Shown piece by piece: positions 17,964 to 26,663 of a stretch of DNA of 64,000 nucleotides. Numbering within the stretch: the stretch's first letter is position 1; the number at the start of each line of letters is the position of its first letter. The notes beneath the pieces are model-generated. The model had not been told where the DNA came from. It searched no databases and saw only the letters and a program-made list of their open reading frames with translations. The translations under genes were made by a program, and so were the position numbers. Source of the DNA: Streptomyces sp. PT12 (GTDB lineage Bacteria > Actinomycetota > Actinomycetes > Streptomycetales > Streptomycetaceae); the NCBI RefSeq assembly GCF_003311645.1, contig NZ_QEST01000096.1:124001-188000 (forward strand). The letters are read 5' to 3'.

Positions 17964-18055
17964 CCCCCCAGCCAAGCACCCGGCGCGGGTCCACGCCGTG
18001 CCCGATCCGGCGAGATCAGGAGAAAGGGGCCACAGTGGACGGGAGAGGAGAACGC

Positions 18056-18967
18056 ATGGAACGTCCCATCACCGTCGGCGTCGACGGCTCGCCGGGGAGC
18101 CTGGCGGCCGCGGACTGGGCCGCCGTCGAGGCCACGCGCCGCGGGCTGCCGCTGCGCCTGGTCCACGCGTGGATCACCGAGCCCCTGTATGTACCGCCCG
18201 CGCCGGACGAGATGGCAGCCAGGGCGCTGCTCGACCGGGTGGCGCGCGACCTGGTCGAGCGGCACCCCGCCGGGCCCCCGCCCGACATCGCCACCGAGGT
18301 GATCACCGACGTGGCGACCAATGGCCTGATCCACGCCGCCGCGGGGGCCGAGATGCTGGTGCTCGGCACGCGGGGGCACGGGGCGTTCGTGGGGTTCCTG
18401 CTCGGCTCGGTCGGGCTTCCGGTCATTGCGCACGCCCGGCGCCCTGTGGTGCTGGTCCGCGCGAACGCCACCGAACGCGCCCCCGGGGAGGAGGGCGATG
18501 AGCCCGACGAGATCGTGGTGGGCATCAAGGACGCGGGCCCGGCGGCGCGGGCGCTCCTCGACTTCGCCTTCACGGCGGCTCTGGCGCGCGGCGCGGCCGT
18601 GCGCGCCGTGCGGGCGTGGGGCACGCCGTCGCTGTTCAGCGCGGAGGTGCCGGGCAGCCTCGAGGAGAACGCGGGCGCGGCCCGGGATCTGGAGACGGTG
18701 GAGGGCCGGGTGCTGACGGACGTGCTCGCGCCCTGGAGAGAGCGCTCTCCCAGGGTGCGGGTGATCGAGCACCCCGGCTATGGCAACGCCGCCGAGACGC
18801 TGCTTTCAGCCGCCGCGCCCCGGGGCGCGCTGGTCGTCGTGGGCCGGCGCGTGCACCGGCGCACGCTCGGAATGCGCATCGGTCCGGTCACCCATGCGGC
18901 GCTGCACCACGCGCGTTCCCCGGTGGCGGTCGTTCCGTACCACGGCGAGAACGACGATGACGAGTGA
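18056..18967 (+). CDS. universal stress protein, tandem Usp domains
   Basis: A 303-residue protein with two UspA domains. Domain 1 (residues 1-145) has [19 protein letters not shown] and the ATP-binding signature [17 protein letters not shown]. Domain 2 (about 155-300) has [20 protein letters not shown] and [29 protein letters not shown], with a degraded ATP loop. Such tandem Usps are ATP-binding stress or dormancy proteins in actinomycetes. The ATG at 18056 follows GGAGAGGAG. A near-exact iterated palindrome (18737-18750) encodes WRERSPRVR in domain 2. Confidence 0.9.
   Translation: MERPITVGVDGSPGSLAAADWAAVEATRRGLPLRLVHAWITEPLYVPPAPDEMAARALLDRVARDLVERHPAGPPPDIATEVITDVATNGLIHAAAGAEMLVLGTRGHGAFVGFLLGSVGLPVIAHARRPVVLVRANATERAPGEEGDEPDEIVVGIKDAGPAARALLDFAFTAALARGAAVRAVRAWGTPSLFSAEVPGSLEENAGAARDLETVEGRVLTDVLAPWRERSPRVRVIEHPGYGNAAETLLSAAAPRGALVVVGRRVHRRTLGMRIGPVTHAALHHARSPVAVVPYHGENDDDE
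18737..18750. repeat. near-exact palindrome copy AGAGAGCGCTCTCC in the usp gene
   Basis: The core GAGAGCGCTCTC is exact at 18738-18749. The outer arms differ from the 14-mer at the first base. It lies inside coding sequence. Confidence 0.9.
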
Positions 18968-19056
18968 GCGGTGACGGCCGAGGGGGAACGACCGAAGGGG
19001 GACGACCGAGGGTGACGGCTGAGCCGCGGCCGAGCGGCGGTGACGGTGCCGGGGGT

Positions 19057-21540
19057 TCAGCTCGCCTCGCGGCGCTCCTCGTCGCTCCCCCTGGCGCCCG
19101 CCTCGGGGAGCGGCAGCAGCCGGTCGTCGCCGGGGGCGATGTCCACGGTGCCGCCCGCGAGGACCACCCGGGCGGGTGACTGTTCCCAGGCGGGGACGCC
19201 GATCCACAACTGCCCTGGTTTCATGCGGACATGGACGGCGGTCCCCCGGTGCCGCACCGAGAAGCCGAATTCCGACAGCTCGGGCACCGGCGCAGGGTCG
19301 AGCCACAGCGCGCCCTGCCGGGTCTGGATCCCGGCAAGACCGCGCTGCACGAGGTCGAGCGTGCCCGCCATGGCGCCCAGGTGGATGCCCTCCTCCGTGG
19401 TGCCGCCCTGGAGGTCGGCGACGTCGCTGGCCAGCGCCTCCTTGAGGAACGTCCACGCCTCCTCGTGCCGGACCCGGGCCAGGACGGAGGCGTGCACGAC
19501 GCCGCTGAGCGTGGAGCCGTGGCTGGTCCTCGCGAGGTAGTAGCGGACGGTCCTTCGCCAGCGCGCCTCGTCCAGGTCGTAGCCCAACTGGCGGAAGAGC
19601 TGCGTCAGTTCGTCGGGGGAGAACAGATAGCCCAGCATGAGGACATCCGCCTGCTTGGACGCCTGGTAGCGGTTGACGGTGTCGCCCTCGGACTCCAGGA
19701 TCCGGTCGAGGCGCCTGATGTTGCCGTAACGGCCGCGATAGCCTTCCCAGTCCAGCTCCTCCAGGTCGCCATAGCCGTCGAACTGGCTGATCACGCCCTG
19801 GTGGAACGGGATGCGCAGCCGCCGCGACACGTCCTCCCAGCGGTCCAGCTCCTCGGGGAACAGGGCGAGCCGCTCCAGGAGTTCGCGGCGGCGCGAGATC
19901 GGCAGCGTCCGCGTGAGGTCGATCGCGCGGGCCAGCACCCAGGCGGCGGTCGCGTTGGTGTAGGCGTTGTCGTCAAGGCCCGGCTTGGCGGCGCCAGGGT
20001 AGCCCTCGTGGTACTCGTCGGGGCCGACGACGCCCCGGATGCGGTAACGCTCGAGGTCTGCGTCCCACTGGGCGAACGCCGCCCAGAACCTTGCCACTTG
20101 GAGCAGCATCTCGGCGCCCTTGGTGTGGACGAACTCCGCGTCGTCCGTGGCCTCACCGTAGCGCCACACGTTGTAGGCGACGGCCGAGCCGACATGGTGC
20201 TGGAGGCGGGAGTTGTCGGGGAGCCAACGCCCCGAGCGCGGGTTGAGGTGGACCTCGGGGGTCTCCTCGCGGCCGTCGCTGCCGCTCTGCCACGGGTACA
20301 TCGCCCCGGGGTACCCGGCGGCGGTCGCCGCGCGGCACGCCTCGGGCAGCCGCCGGTAGCGGTAGGTCATCAGCGCCTTGGACAACTCGGGGAAGTGCAG
20401 GTTGAGATAGGGCAGCACGAACAGCTCGTCCCAGAACACATGCCCCCGGTACGCCTCCCCGTGCAGCCCGCGCGCCGGGACGCCCACGTCCAACTCCGGT
20501 GTGTGGCGCGGCGAGAGCGTCTGGAGCACATGGAAGAGGTGCAACCGCAGGATTCGTCCGGTCTCCCCCGGCACCTCCAACTCCGCCTGTCTCCAGAGCA
20601 CTTCCCATGCGGCGGCGTGTGCGTCGAGCAGCCCGGTGAAGTCCGGTGCGCGGTGGGCCCGTTGCACCGCCGCCTCCAGCGGGCCACTGATCGCGGGGTC
20701 GCGTGAGGTGTGCACCGCAACCACCTTCTCCACCGTGACGGTGCGGTCGGAAACCAGCGGCAGGGTCAGCAGGTGGGCGGCGCGGCACTCGACCAGGCGG
20801 GTGAGGACCGTTCCCTCGGCGCCCTGCGCGCCGCGGACCGCGCCGGTTTCGGCCTCGGTCTCGTAACGGTAGCGGGTGCGGGCCGCCATCACGACGCGCA
20901 CGTCGGAGACGCGGGTGCGGCAGCGCAGCCACACGACGTCCGGCCCGTCGCTCCCGGTGTCCAGATCGGTGAGGTGGTCGCTCGCGAGGTCGCGGTAGCG
21001 GGCGACGCCCTCGTTGGTGATCTCGCCGTCGAGCGCCGACTCGACCTCGAGGGTGCCGGTCCAGTCCTCGGCGGTGAACGTCGTGCGCAGCGCGGCGAGA
21101 TGAGGGTCCCCCATGTGGACGAGGCGGGCCTGCTCGATGCGGAGATGGCGCCCGTGTGCGTCGCGGAACCTGATCTCGCGGATGAGCACGCCGCGCGCCA
21201 GGTCGATCGCCTGGCGGTAACTCATCAGCTCCTCGGGGTCGGCGTCGGGGCTGAACCAGTCGCCGGGCGGGCCCTGTTCGGGGTGGATGCGGAAGCGAAG
21301 CGGAAGCCAGTTGGGGAGGTTGACCAGGTCTTCGTGGTCGAGGTCGCGACCCGACATGGTGGTGGTGAGGCGGTTGAACAGGCCCGCCACATAGGTGCCC
21401 GGGTAGTGCGATGGCCCCGCGGTGGTCTCGGGGGCGGCGCCGCGGGTGGCGAGGTAGCCGTTGCCGAGGGTGCACAGCGCCTCGCGCAGCCGTTCCGTGT
21501 GCGGGTCGTAGCCCTGGTACTCCCAGATGCCGTCCGCCAT
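19057..21540 (-). CDS. GH65 glycoside phosphorylase (trehalose/maltose/kojibiose phosphorylase type)
   Basis: An 827-residue family GH65 enzyme expected to phosphorolyse an alpha-glucosyl disaccharide to beta-glucose 1-phosphate plus a sugar. Domains: N-terminal beta-sandwich (LCTLGNGYLATRGAAPE, HYPGTYVAGLFNRL), an (alpha/alpha)6 catalytic barrel with HVFWDELFVLPYLNLHFPE, and the general acid Glu509 in GVVGPDEYHEG. YQASKQADVLMLGYLF and RTSHGSTLSGVVHA, which contributes to phosphate binding, follow. A start at 21540 is preferred because GAGGGAC precedes it; an in-frame ATG at 21555 is possible. It is 18 bases downstream of the HAD phosphatase-type mutase, a pairing that channels beta-G1P to G6P. 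Confidence 0.92.
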   Translation of the reverse strand: MADGIWEYQGYDPHTERLREALCTLGNGYLATRGAAPETTAGPSHYPGTYVAGLFNRLTTTMSGRDLDHEDLVNLPNWLPLRFRIHPEQGPPGDWFSPDADPEELMSYRQAIDLARGVLIREIRFRDAHGRHLRIEQARLVHMGDPHLAALRTTFTAEDWTGTLEVESALDGEITNEGVARYRDLASDHLTDLDTGSDGPDVVWLRCRTRVSDVRVVMAARTRYRYETEAETGAVRGAQGAEGTVLTRLVECRAAHLLTLPLVSDRTVTVEKVVAVHTSRDPAISGPLEAAVQRAHRAPDFTGLLDAHAAAWEVLWRQAELEVPGETGRILRLHLFHVLQTLSPRHTPELDVGVPARGLHGEAYRGHVFWDELFVLPYLNLHFPELSKALMTYRYRRLPEACRAATAAGYPGAMYPWQSGSDGREETPEVHLNPRSGRWLPDNSRLQHHVGSAVAYNVWRYGEATDDAEFVHTKGAEMLLQVARFWAAFAQWDADLERYRIRGVVGPDEYHEGYPGAAKPGLDDNAYTNATAAWVLARAIDLTRTLPISRRRELLERLALFPEELDRWEDVSRRLRIPFHQGVISQFDGYGDLEELDWEGYRGRYGNIRRLDRILESEGDTVNRYQASKQADVLMLGYLFSPDELTQLFRQLGYDLDEARWRRTVRYYLARTSHGSTLSGVVHASVLARVRHEEAWTFLKEALASDVADLQGGTTEEGIHLGAMAGTLDLVQRGLAGIQTRQGALWLDPAPVPELSEFGFSVRHRGTAVHVRMKPGQLWIGVPAWEQSPARVVLAGGTVDIAPGDDRLLPLPEAGARGSDEERREAS

Positions 21541-21558
21541 GTGTCCCTCGCCCATGGC

Positions 21559-22341
21559 TCACGCACCCCCGGAGGCCAGGTCGCCCGACGCGCCGCCCTC
21601 GTCGTTGTCGGTGAGGAACTGCGCCAGGTCGCGCACCACCACGTCGGCGCCGTGGTCGAGCAGGTCATCCTCGCTGGTCGGCCCGCCGACGCGGTCCACG
21701 CCGATCACCATCCGGAACCCCCCGGCGCGCCCGGCCTCGACGCCCGCGAGGGCGTCCTCGACCACGGCGGCCTCCCCGGCCCGGACGGACAGCCGTCTCG
21801 CCCCCTCGAGGAACAGCGCGGGGTCGGGCTTGCCCGGCAGGCCGAGCCGCGCCATGTCGTTGCCGTCGACCACGGTCTGGAGCAGCGAACGCACGCCGGC
21901 GCGCGCCAGCAGGTCGCGCGCGTGGCGCGAGGAGGAGACGGCCGCGCACCGCACGCCCACGTCGTGCAGCGCGAGCAGCAGGCGGACGGTGCCCGGCCAG
22001 ACGTCCACGCCCCTCTCGCCCAGCCTCCGGACGAAGAAGTCCTCCTTGCGAGCCGCGACGGCGCACACGCTGTCGGTGCCGGGCGGGTCCTCGGGGTTGC
22101 CCACGGGGAGGTCGATGCCGCGCGCGGCGAGGAAGGCGGCGGCGCCGTCGAGGCGCGACTTGCCGTCCACATGGCGCCGGTAGTCCTCGCCCGCGTCGAA
22201 CGGCGGGGCCACGCCGGGAACGGTGTCGAACGCCTCCTTCCAAGCGGCCGCGTGCACGCCCGCCGAGTCGGTGATCACACCGTCGGTGTCGAACACGACG
22301 GCGCGGCAGTTCCACAGCTCGGGCTCCGGCACAGTCACCAT
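21559..22341 (-). CDS. beta-phosphoglucomutase-like HAD protein
   Basis: A 260-residue HAD-superfamily protein. Motif I is AVVFDTDGVITDSAGVHAAAWKEAF, with the nucleophile Asp and the acid/base Asp two residues on. Motif II is RCAAVSSSRHARDLL, motif III lies around GLPGKPDPALFLEGARRL (the Lys), and motif IV is AAVVEDALAGVEAGRAGG. The insertion of a helical cap after motif I fits beta-phosphoglucomutase or trehalose-6-P phosphatase-like HADs. Directly upstream of, and on the same strand as, the GH65 phosphorylase, it most likely converts beta-glucose 1-phosphate to glucose 6-phosphate. The ATG at 22341 is preceded by GGAGAG. Confidence 0.87.
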   Translation of the reverse strand: MVTVPEPELWNCRAVVFDTDGVITDSAGVHAAAWKEAFDTVPGVAPPFDAGEDYRRHVDGKSRLDGAAAFLAARGIDLPVGNPEDPPGTDSVCAVAARKEDFFVRRLGERGVDVWPGTVRLLLALHDVGVRCAAVSSSRHARDLLARAGVRSLLQTVVDGNDMARLGLPGKPDPALFLEGARRLSVRAGEAAVVEDALAGVEAGRAGGFRMVIGVDRVGGPTSEDDLLDHGADVVVRDLAQFLTDNDEGGASGDLASGGA

Positions 22342-22373
22342 CTCTCCATAGGAACCCGGGGGCGCGCGCTCCG

Positions 22374-23066
22374 CTACCCGAGCCGGGCGCGCCAGCCGGT
22401 GACGCGCGCCGGGCGCAGGCGTACCCACATGGCATCGCGCTCCGGCGCCCAGGGACCGGCCGCCGCGCCCCCCTCTCCGAGCCGTTTCCCCAGCCGTTCG
22501 GCCACCCGCTCCGCCAGCCGTTCGCTCTCCCCGGGGTCGGTGATCCGGCGGGCCTGGCCGACCAGCAGCACGCTCCAGCCCGCGGTGGCGTCCTCGTCCA
22601 GGTGATCGACCTCGAACGCGGTCTGCTCGGCGTCGCCCGCGGCGGAGGCGCCCGTGCCCGGCGCGGCCCGGAAGACGACCGCGCCGCCCACCACGGCGTA
22701 GACCACGGGAACGATCGCGGGCCCCTCGGGCGTGGCGGCCGCAACCCGCCCGATGTGGTGGGCGGCGACGAGCCGGTGGCACTCGTCGGCGCGGAGCTCG
22801 GTCACGCGCGGGCGCGCGGCCTTCGCGCCGGGCGCGCGGAAGGGCTCCGCGCCCCTCAGCTCGGCGACCGTGGTGTCCAGCGCGCGGGCGAGCCGGGAGA
22901 GCGCGTTCCCACCGGGCGAGGAGAGCCGTTCCTCCAGATAGCGGAGGTACTGCGGTGCCATTCCGGCGCGCCCGGCGACGTCCTCGCGGCTGAGCCCCAG
23001 CTGCTCGCGCCGCAGCGCGATGCGCCGCCCGACGTCGCTGCCGCGCCCGCGCGCCCGTTCCGCCAC
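22374..23066 (-). CDS. XRE-family HTH protein fused to a pyridoxamine 5'-phosphate oxidase-like domain
   Basis: A 230-residue two-domain protein. Residues 10-70 form an XRE helix-turn-helix (VGRRIALRREQLGLSREDVAGRAGMAPQYLRYLEE). Residues 85-225 form a split-barrel PNPOx-like flavin-binding domain (CHRLVAAHHIGRVAAATPEGPAIVPVVYAVVGGAVVFR and WSVLLVGQARRITDPGE). Such fusions are common in Streptomyces and are thought to be redox- or flavin-linked regulators, but none of their targets is evident here. It starts 4 bases after the upstream small gene and precedes the HAD-GH65 pair by 32 bases, so it may be part of that operon. Confidence 0.88.
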   Translation of the reverse strand: MAERARGRGSDVGRRIALRREQLGLSREDVAGRAGMAPQYLRYLEERLSSPGGNALSRLARALDTTVAELRGAEPFRAPGAKAARPRVTELRADECHRLVAAHHIGRVAAATPEGPAIVPVVYAVVGGAVVFRAAPGTGASAAGDAEQTAFEVDHLDEDATAGWSVLLVGQARRITDPGESERLAERVAERLGKRLGEGGAAAGPWAPERDAMWVRLRPARVTGWRARLG

Positions 23067-23070
23067 CGCG

Positions 23071-23304
23071 TCACCTCCGAGGGATCACCCCTCCCAAGGA
23101 TGGTGGCAGCGCCGGGGGACCGCTCGCCAGGCAGCTGGGCACGCAGGCCCACAGCCGGAACGGATACCCGAAACGCGGATGTCGCAGCGTCCCCAACTCC
23201 CGTGCGCGCGCCCCCAGGTAGTCGCCGCACAGCGCGCAGCTGAAGCCCATCAGCTGATAGGGCCCGAGCCGCTCCAACGAGGGGGGCCACTCCCCGGTCA
23301 GCAC
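23071..23304 (-). CDS. small cysteine-containing hypothetical protein
   Basis: A 77-residue (GTG start at 23304) or longer (GTG at 23397, 108 residues) protein with a CxxC pair (FSCALCGDYLGAR) and a later WACVPSC, suggesting a zinc ribbon-like knuckle. It ends 4 bases before the XRE-PNPOx start, which suggests translational coupling and supports it being real. I do not recognise the family. The choice of start is uncertain. Confidence 0.5.
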   Translation of the reverse strand: MLTGEWPPSLERLGPYQLMGFSCALCGDYLGARARELGTLRHPRFGYPFRLWACVPSCLASGPPALPPSLGGVIPRR

Positions 23305-23468
23305 GGCCCGCCCCGTAACGATCTTCGAAACGATCCCCTCACAAAAGCGGTCATGTCCAGCACAACATAGGTCTACCCATCGACCGGTTTCCGCCACCGC
23401 GCTGCTTCACTCCGCGACCACTCTGTTACCGAGCGCCCCGGTCGACCCTGGGCGTTACGCTCCCCCGC

Positions 23469-24446
23469 ATGTCGTTGCCCCTCCGCCCCACCACGGCCGC
23501 CGACCTTCCCCGGCTCATCGAGTGGGAGAGCGCTCTCCGGACAGCCGCCTTCCTCGGCGAGATCGGTGTCGCGTGGCACGAACGCGCTCTGGCCGACCCG
23601 CGTCAGGAGCACCTTGTGGCCGAACGGGACGGCGAGCCCGCCGCGTTCGCGGTTCTCGCGGGGCTGTGGCGGGCGGCGGACCAGGAGGATCGGCTGGATC
23701 CGGGGGACCGGGCGGGGCGCGTTCTCGAGATACGCCGCCTCGTGGTGGCGCCCGAGCGCCGGGGCGCGGGCGTGGGGCGCGCGCTGCTGCGCGCCGTGCG
23801 CGACCGCGCGTATCTCGCCCATCGCGCCGACCGGGTCTGGCTCGATGTGCGGCCGGGCAACGCGCGGGCGCGCCACCTCTATGCGTCGGAAGGGTTCGTG
23901 GTCACGTCGAGGGATGTGGGGGCGGATCTGTTGATCATGTTCCACCGGGGGGTGCGGCTGGTGCCGCTGGACGAGGCGTCGCTCGGGCGGCTGCTCGACG
24001 CGGCCGTCGAGGGAGCGGATCCGCTGGATGTGATGCCGCCGGTGGCGGGCGCGCCGGGGTGGACCCGTCAACGGCGGGCGGCATTTGTTGAGTTCCACCG
24101 GTCGAGAGGGCTGGCCGCCGAGCCGGTGGAGTCCACCTACGCGGTGATGGTCGGCGACGGAGAGGTGGTGGGCGCGGCACGCCTTGAGCCGGTCGCGGGC
24201 CAACCGCGGACGCTGGAGGCGGGGTTGTGGCTCGCCCGCGCCCACCGCGGTGTGGGGGTCGGCGGCGCGGCGCTGCGGGAGCTGGCCGCCCTGGCCCGCG
24301 AGGACGGCGCGACGGCGCTGGTCGCTGAGACGACCAGCGACAACGCGCCGATGCGCCGGATTCTCGCGGCGGGGCTCGGGGCGACGTTGACCCAGCGGGC
24401 CGATGGAGCGGTTGCCGCGCACCTGTCGCTCGGCGGCTCCGCCTGA
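23469..24446 (+). CDS. tandem GNAT N-acetyltransferase
   Basis: A 325-residue protein with two GNAT folds. The N-terminal copy has the acetyl-CoA loop VVAPERRGAGVGRALLRAV and DVRPGNARARHLYASEGFV. The C-terminal copy has LWLARAHRGVGVGGAALRELAAL and AETTSDNAPMRRILAAGLGA. Such doublets include mycothiol synthase-like enzymes, though key mycothiol-specific residues cannot be judged by eye. Substrate unassigned. The ATG at 23469 begins MSLPLRPTTAADLPRLIEWE. The iterated palindrome lies at codons 19-24, encoding WESALR. It is divergent from the XRE-PNPOx group. Confidence 0.85.
   Translation: MSLPLRPTTAADLPRLIEWESALRTAAFLGEIGVAWHERALADPRQEHLVAERDGEPAAFAVLAGLWRAADQEDRLDPGDRAGRVLEIRRLVVAPERRGAGVGRALLRAVRDRAYLAHRADRVWLDVRPGNARARHLYASEGFVVTSRDVGADLLIMFHRGVRLVPLDEASLGRLLDAAVEGADPLDVMPPVAGAPGWTRQRRAAFVEFHRSRGLAAEPVESTYAVMVGDGEVVGAARLEPVAGQPRTLEAGLWLARAHRGVGVGGAALRELAALAREDGATALVAETTSDNAPMRRILAAGLGATLTQRADGAVAAHLSLGGSA
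23525..23538. repeat. copy of palindrome GGAGAGCGCTCTCC (inside GNAT gene)
   Basis: An exact copy within the first 25 codons of the acetyltransferase gene, encoding WESALR. Confidence 0.95.
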
Positions 24447-24646
24447 GGGCCGCCTCAGCAGCGGCGGCGGGGCGGGGCGAGGTCCGGCGACCACGCCGCC
24501 GCCTGCGGCGTCCGCTTCCGGGCACGCACGCCGGGTGTGGGCCCTCCGGGAAACCGCTCTCCGCGACATCGCCGAGTCGAGGACCGCGGCCGGGTTCGTG
24601 TGCGGGCCTCCGGGAAACCGCTCTCCCCCGGCACGTCGAGCAGCCA

Positions 24647-24660
24647 GGAGAGCGCTCTCC
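24647..24660. repeat. copy of palindrome GGAGAGCGCTCTCC
   Basis: An exact intergenic copy, 21 bases from a variant copy that shares the right arm. Confidence 0.95.
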
Positions 24661-24788
24661 CCCGCCCGCGTCACCAGCAGCGTTCACCGAACAGGCACAG
24701 GGCGCGGCACCGACCTGACGTCCCGTCGGACCCGCCCCGGCCGCCAAGCCCCATCCACACACGCACACGCCGGACGACCAGCCGCCCC

Positions 24789-24802
24789 GGAGAGCGCTCT
24801 CC
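24789..24802. repeat. copy of palindrome GGAGAGCGCTCTCC
   Basis: An exact intergenic copy, and the last exact one I find in the window; none was seen from 25 to 64 kb. Confidence 0.93.
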
Positions 24803-25074
24803 CTCCAAGCAACCAAGTCCATCCACCGAACGAGCCCAGCTCCATACGCCAGTTGACGCCTCCCCAACCCACCGCCCCCACCGCCCCGGCCACCACCGCA
24901 ACCACCACCTCACCGCCCCACCGCCGCCACCACCCGACCTCCACCCGCCGCCACCCCACCACCCCCACGCCGACCTCAGCCAGCGCGCCCGCTGGGCCGC
25001 CGCTGCCCCGGGCAGGCGCGGCACGGTCTGTTCGACACAGGCCATGCCCGGAGAGGGACTTTTGTCGCGCGTAT

Positions 25075-25088
25075 TTACATCGTTGTAA
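25075..25088. promoter_or_regulatory. LacI-family-like operator upstream of GH43 gene
   Basis: TTACATCGTTGTAA has perfect TTACA/TGTAA arms around a 4-base centre. It lies 57 bases upstream of the GH43 start, where LacI-type repressors of plant-polysaccharide genes bind in Streptomyces (TTACAACGTTGTAA-like sites). No LacI gene is in the window. Confidence 0.6.
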
Positions 25089-25144
25089 GCGACGTGATGC
25101 CATGGGCACGCCAACCCACGTCGTCATGACAGAGGGAGCCGCTG

Positions 25145-26584
25145 ATGCGCGTCCGATCCAGGATTCCACTGGTCACGGCAGTGTTCGCGCTGCTCGTCGG
25201 CCTGGTCCTGATACCGCAGGCCACCGCCGAGGACACGATGTCACCCACCGCCGCGGGAACGTTCCGCAATCCGCTCAACCCCGGACCCGACCCGTTCGCG
25301 ACGTATGCGAACGGCGAGTACCACCTCACCACCACCCAGGGTGGCAGCATCAAGATGTGGAGCTCGCCCTCGCTGAGCACCCTGCTGGCCGCCGACCCCG
25401 TCACCGTGTGGACCGACTCCGACCCCTCGCGGAACCAGCACATCTGGGCCGCCGAGTTCTACCGCTTCGACGGCCGCTGGTACATGTACTACACGGCCGA
25501 CGACGGCGTGGACGAGCACCACAGGCTCTATGTCCTGGAGTCGGAGGGCGACGACCCCACCGGGCCCTACCACTTCAAGGCCAAGCTCGCCCCGCCCAAC
25601 CACCTGGACGACTTCGCCATCGACCCCGGGATCCTCCAGCACGGCGGGCGGCTCTACCTGGCCTACAGCGGCATCAACGAGTACCACCACAACGGCCTCA
25701 ACATCGCGCCGATGTCGAACCCTTGGACCGTTTCGGGCGACGCCGTCGCGATCGACGGGGACGGCGGCTGCCCCGAGGTCCGCGAGGGCCCTGAGTTCCT
25801 GTACCGCAACGGCCGTACGTGGATGACGTATTCGACGTGCGACACCGGCAAGCCCGACTACCAGGTGTGGATGATGTCCCTGCCCGACGGCGCCGACCCG
25901 CTGGTGCCGGGCAACTGGATCCAGCACGACGGGCCCGTGTTCGCGCGCAACGACGCGGTGGGCGTCTACGGCCCCGGACACCACGCCTTCTTCCAGTCCC
26001 CCGACGGGACGGAGGACTGGATCATCTACCACGCCAAGACCACCACGGACCTCACCTACACCAACCGCACGACGCGCGCCCAGAAGATCGGCTGGAACGC
26101 CGACGGCAGCCCGGATCTCGGCACGCCGCTCGCGTTGGGCGCGACCCAGGACCTCCCGTCCGGCGACCCCGGCTCCGGCACCTACTGGATCAACGACGAC
26201 GGCCGTTCGAGCGGCGACGGCGCCGTGGCCTACGAGGGCACGTGGAACTCCGGCTCCGGCTGCGCGGCCCAGTGCTTCTGGGGCGACGACCACTGGAGCG
26301 ACCAGGCGGGGAACACCGCGACGTTCACGTTCACGGGCACCAGGATCGCGCTGCTCTCCGTGCAGGACACCGGCAACGGCATCGCCGCGATCAGCGTCGA
26401 CGGCGGCCCCGAGCAACGCGTCGACTTCCACGGGCCCATCAGGACGGGCGAAACGCTCCAGTACCTCAGCCCACGCCTGCCGCACGGCGAGCACACGCTG
26501 CGGATCCGGGTCACGGGAGAGCGCAATCCCGACTCGGGGGCCGCGTTCGTGAGTGTGGACCGCGCCGAGGTCTACACCGACTGA
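25145..26584 (+). CDS. secreted GH43-family arabinanase/arabinofuranosidase-like enzyme
   Basis: A 479-residue secreted protein. Signal peptide MRVRSRIPLVTAVFALLVGL with a likely cleavage after ATAEDT. The five-bladed beta-propeller region shows GH43 features: FRNPLNPGPDPFATYANGEYHLTTTQ (catalytic base Asp region), IWAAEFYRFDGRWYMYYTA, FAIDPGILQHGGRLYLAYSG and GGCPEVREGPEFLYRNGRTWMTYS (general acid Glu), GVYGPGHHAFFQSPDG. The C-terminal 130 residues (YWINDDGRSSGDGAVAYEGTWN to the end) form a beta-sandwich/CBM-like module. Probable substrate is arabinan or arabinoxylan side chains; exact specificity cannot be set by eye. A LacI-like operator is upstream and a strong terminator follows. Confidence 0.88.
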   Translation: MRVRSRIPLVTAVFALLVGLVLIPQATAEDTMSPTAAGTFRNPLNPGPDPFATYANGEYHLTTTQGGSIKMWSSPSLSTLLAADPVTVWTDSDPSRNQHIWAAEFYRFDGRWYMYYTADDGVDEHHRLYVLESEGDDPTGPYHFKAKLAPPNHLDDFAIDPGILQHGGRLYLAYSGINEYHHNGLNIAPMSNPWTVSGDAVAIDGDGGCPEVREGPEFLYRNGRTWMTYSTCDTGKPDYQVWMMSLPDGADPLVPGNWIQHDGPVFARNDAVGVYGPGHHAFFQSPDGTEDWIIYHAKTTTDLTYTNRTTRAQKIGWNADGSPDLGTPLALGATQDLPSGDPGSGTYWINDDGRSSGDGAVAYEGTWNSGSGCAAQCFWGDDHWSDQAGNTATFTFTGTRIALLSVQDTGNGIAAISVDGGPEQRVDFHGPIRTGETLQYLSPRLPHGEHTLRIRVTGERNPDSGAAFVSVDRAEVYTD

Positions 26585-26589
26585 AAGCT

Positions 26590-26640
26590 GCCACCGGACC
26601 GGGCGGCGACACGACGACGAGGTGGGCCCGGTCCGGTGGC
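26590..26640 (+). terminator. rho-independent terminator after GH43
   Basis: A perfect 15-bp stem (GCCACCGGACCGGGC at 26590-26604 with its complement at 26626-26640) is followed directly by TTTTT at 26641-26645. Confidence 0.92.
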
Positions 26641-26663
26641 TTTTTCCAGGTCACCCTGGATAG

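Larger units (their letters stand above)
24447..25144. other. 698-base intergenic region with four palindrome copies and CCACC-rich tract
   Basis: Holds two variant palindromes GGAAACCGCTCTCC (24549-24562 and 24613-24626) and two exact copies (24647-24660 and 24789-24802). A C/A-rich CCACC/CACC tract follows (24870-24980), then the GH43 promoter region. The open frames across it are Pro/Thr/His-rich and look non-coding. Confidence 0.7.

Noticed and set aside
24447-25144. Possible Pro/Thr-rich cell-wall protein in the CCACC tract
   Set aside because: No ribosome site, no signal peptide and composition driven by a simple repeat.
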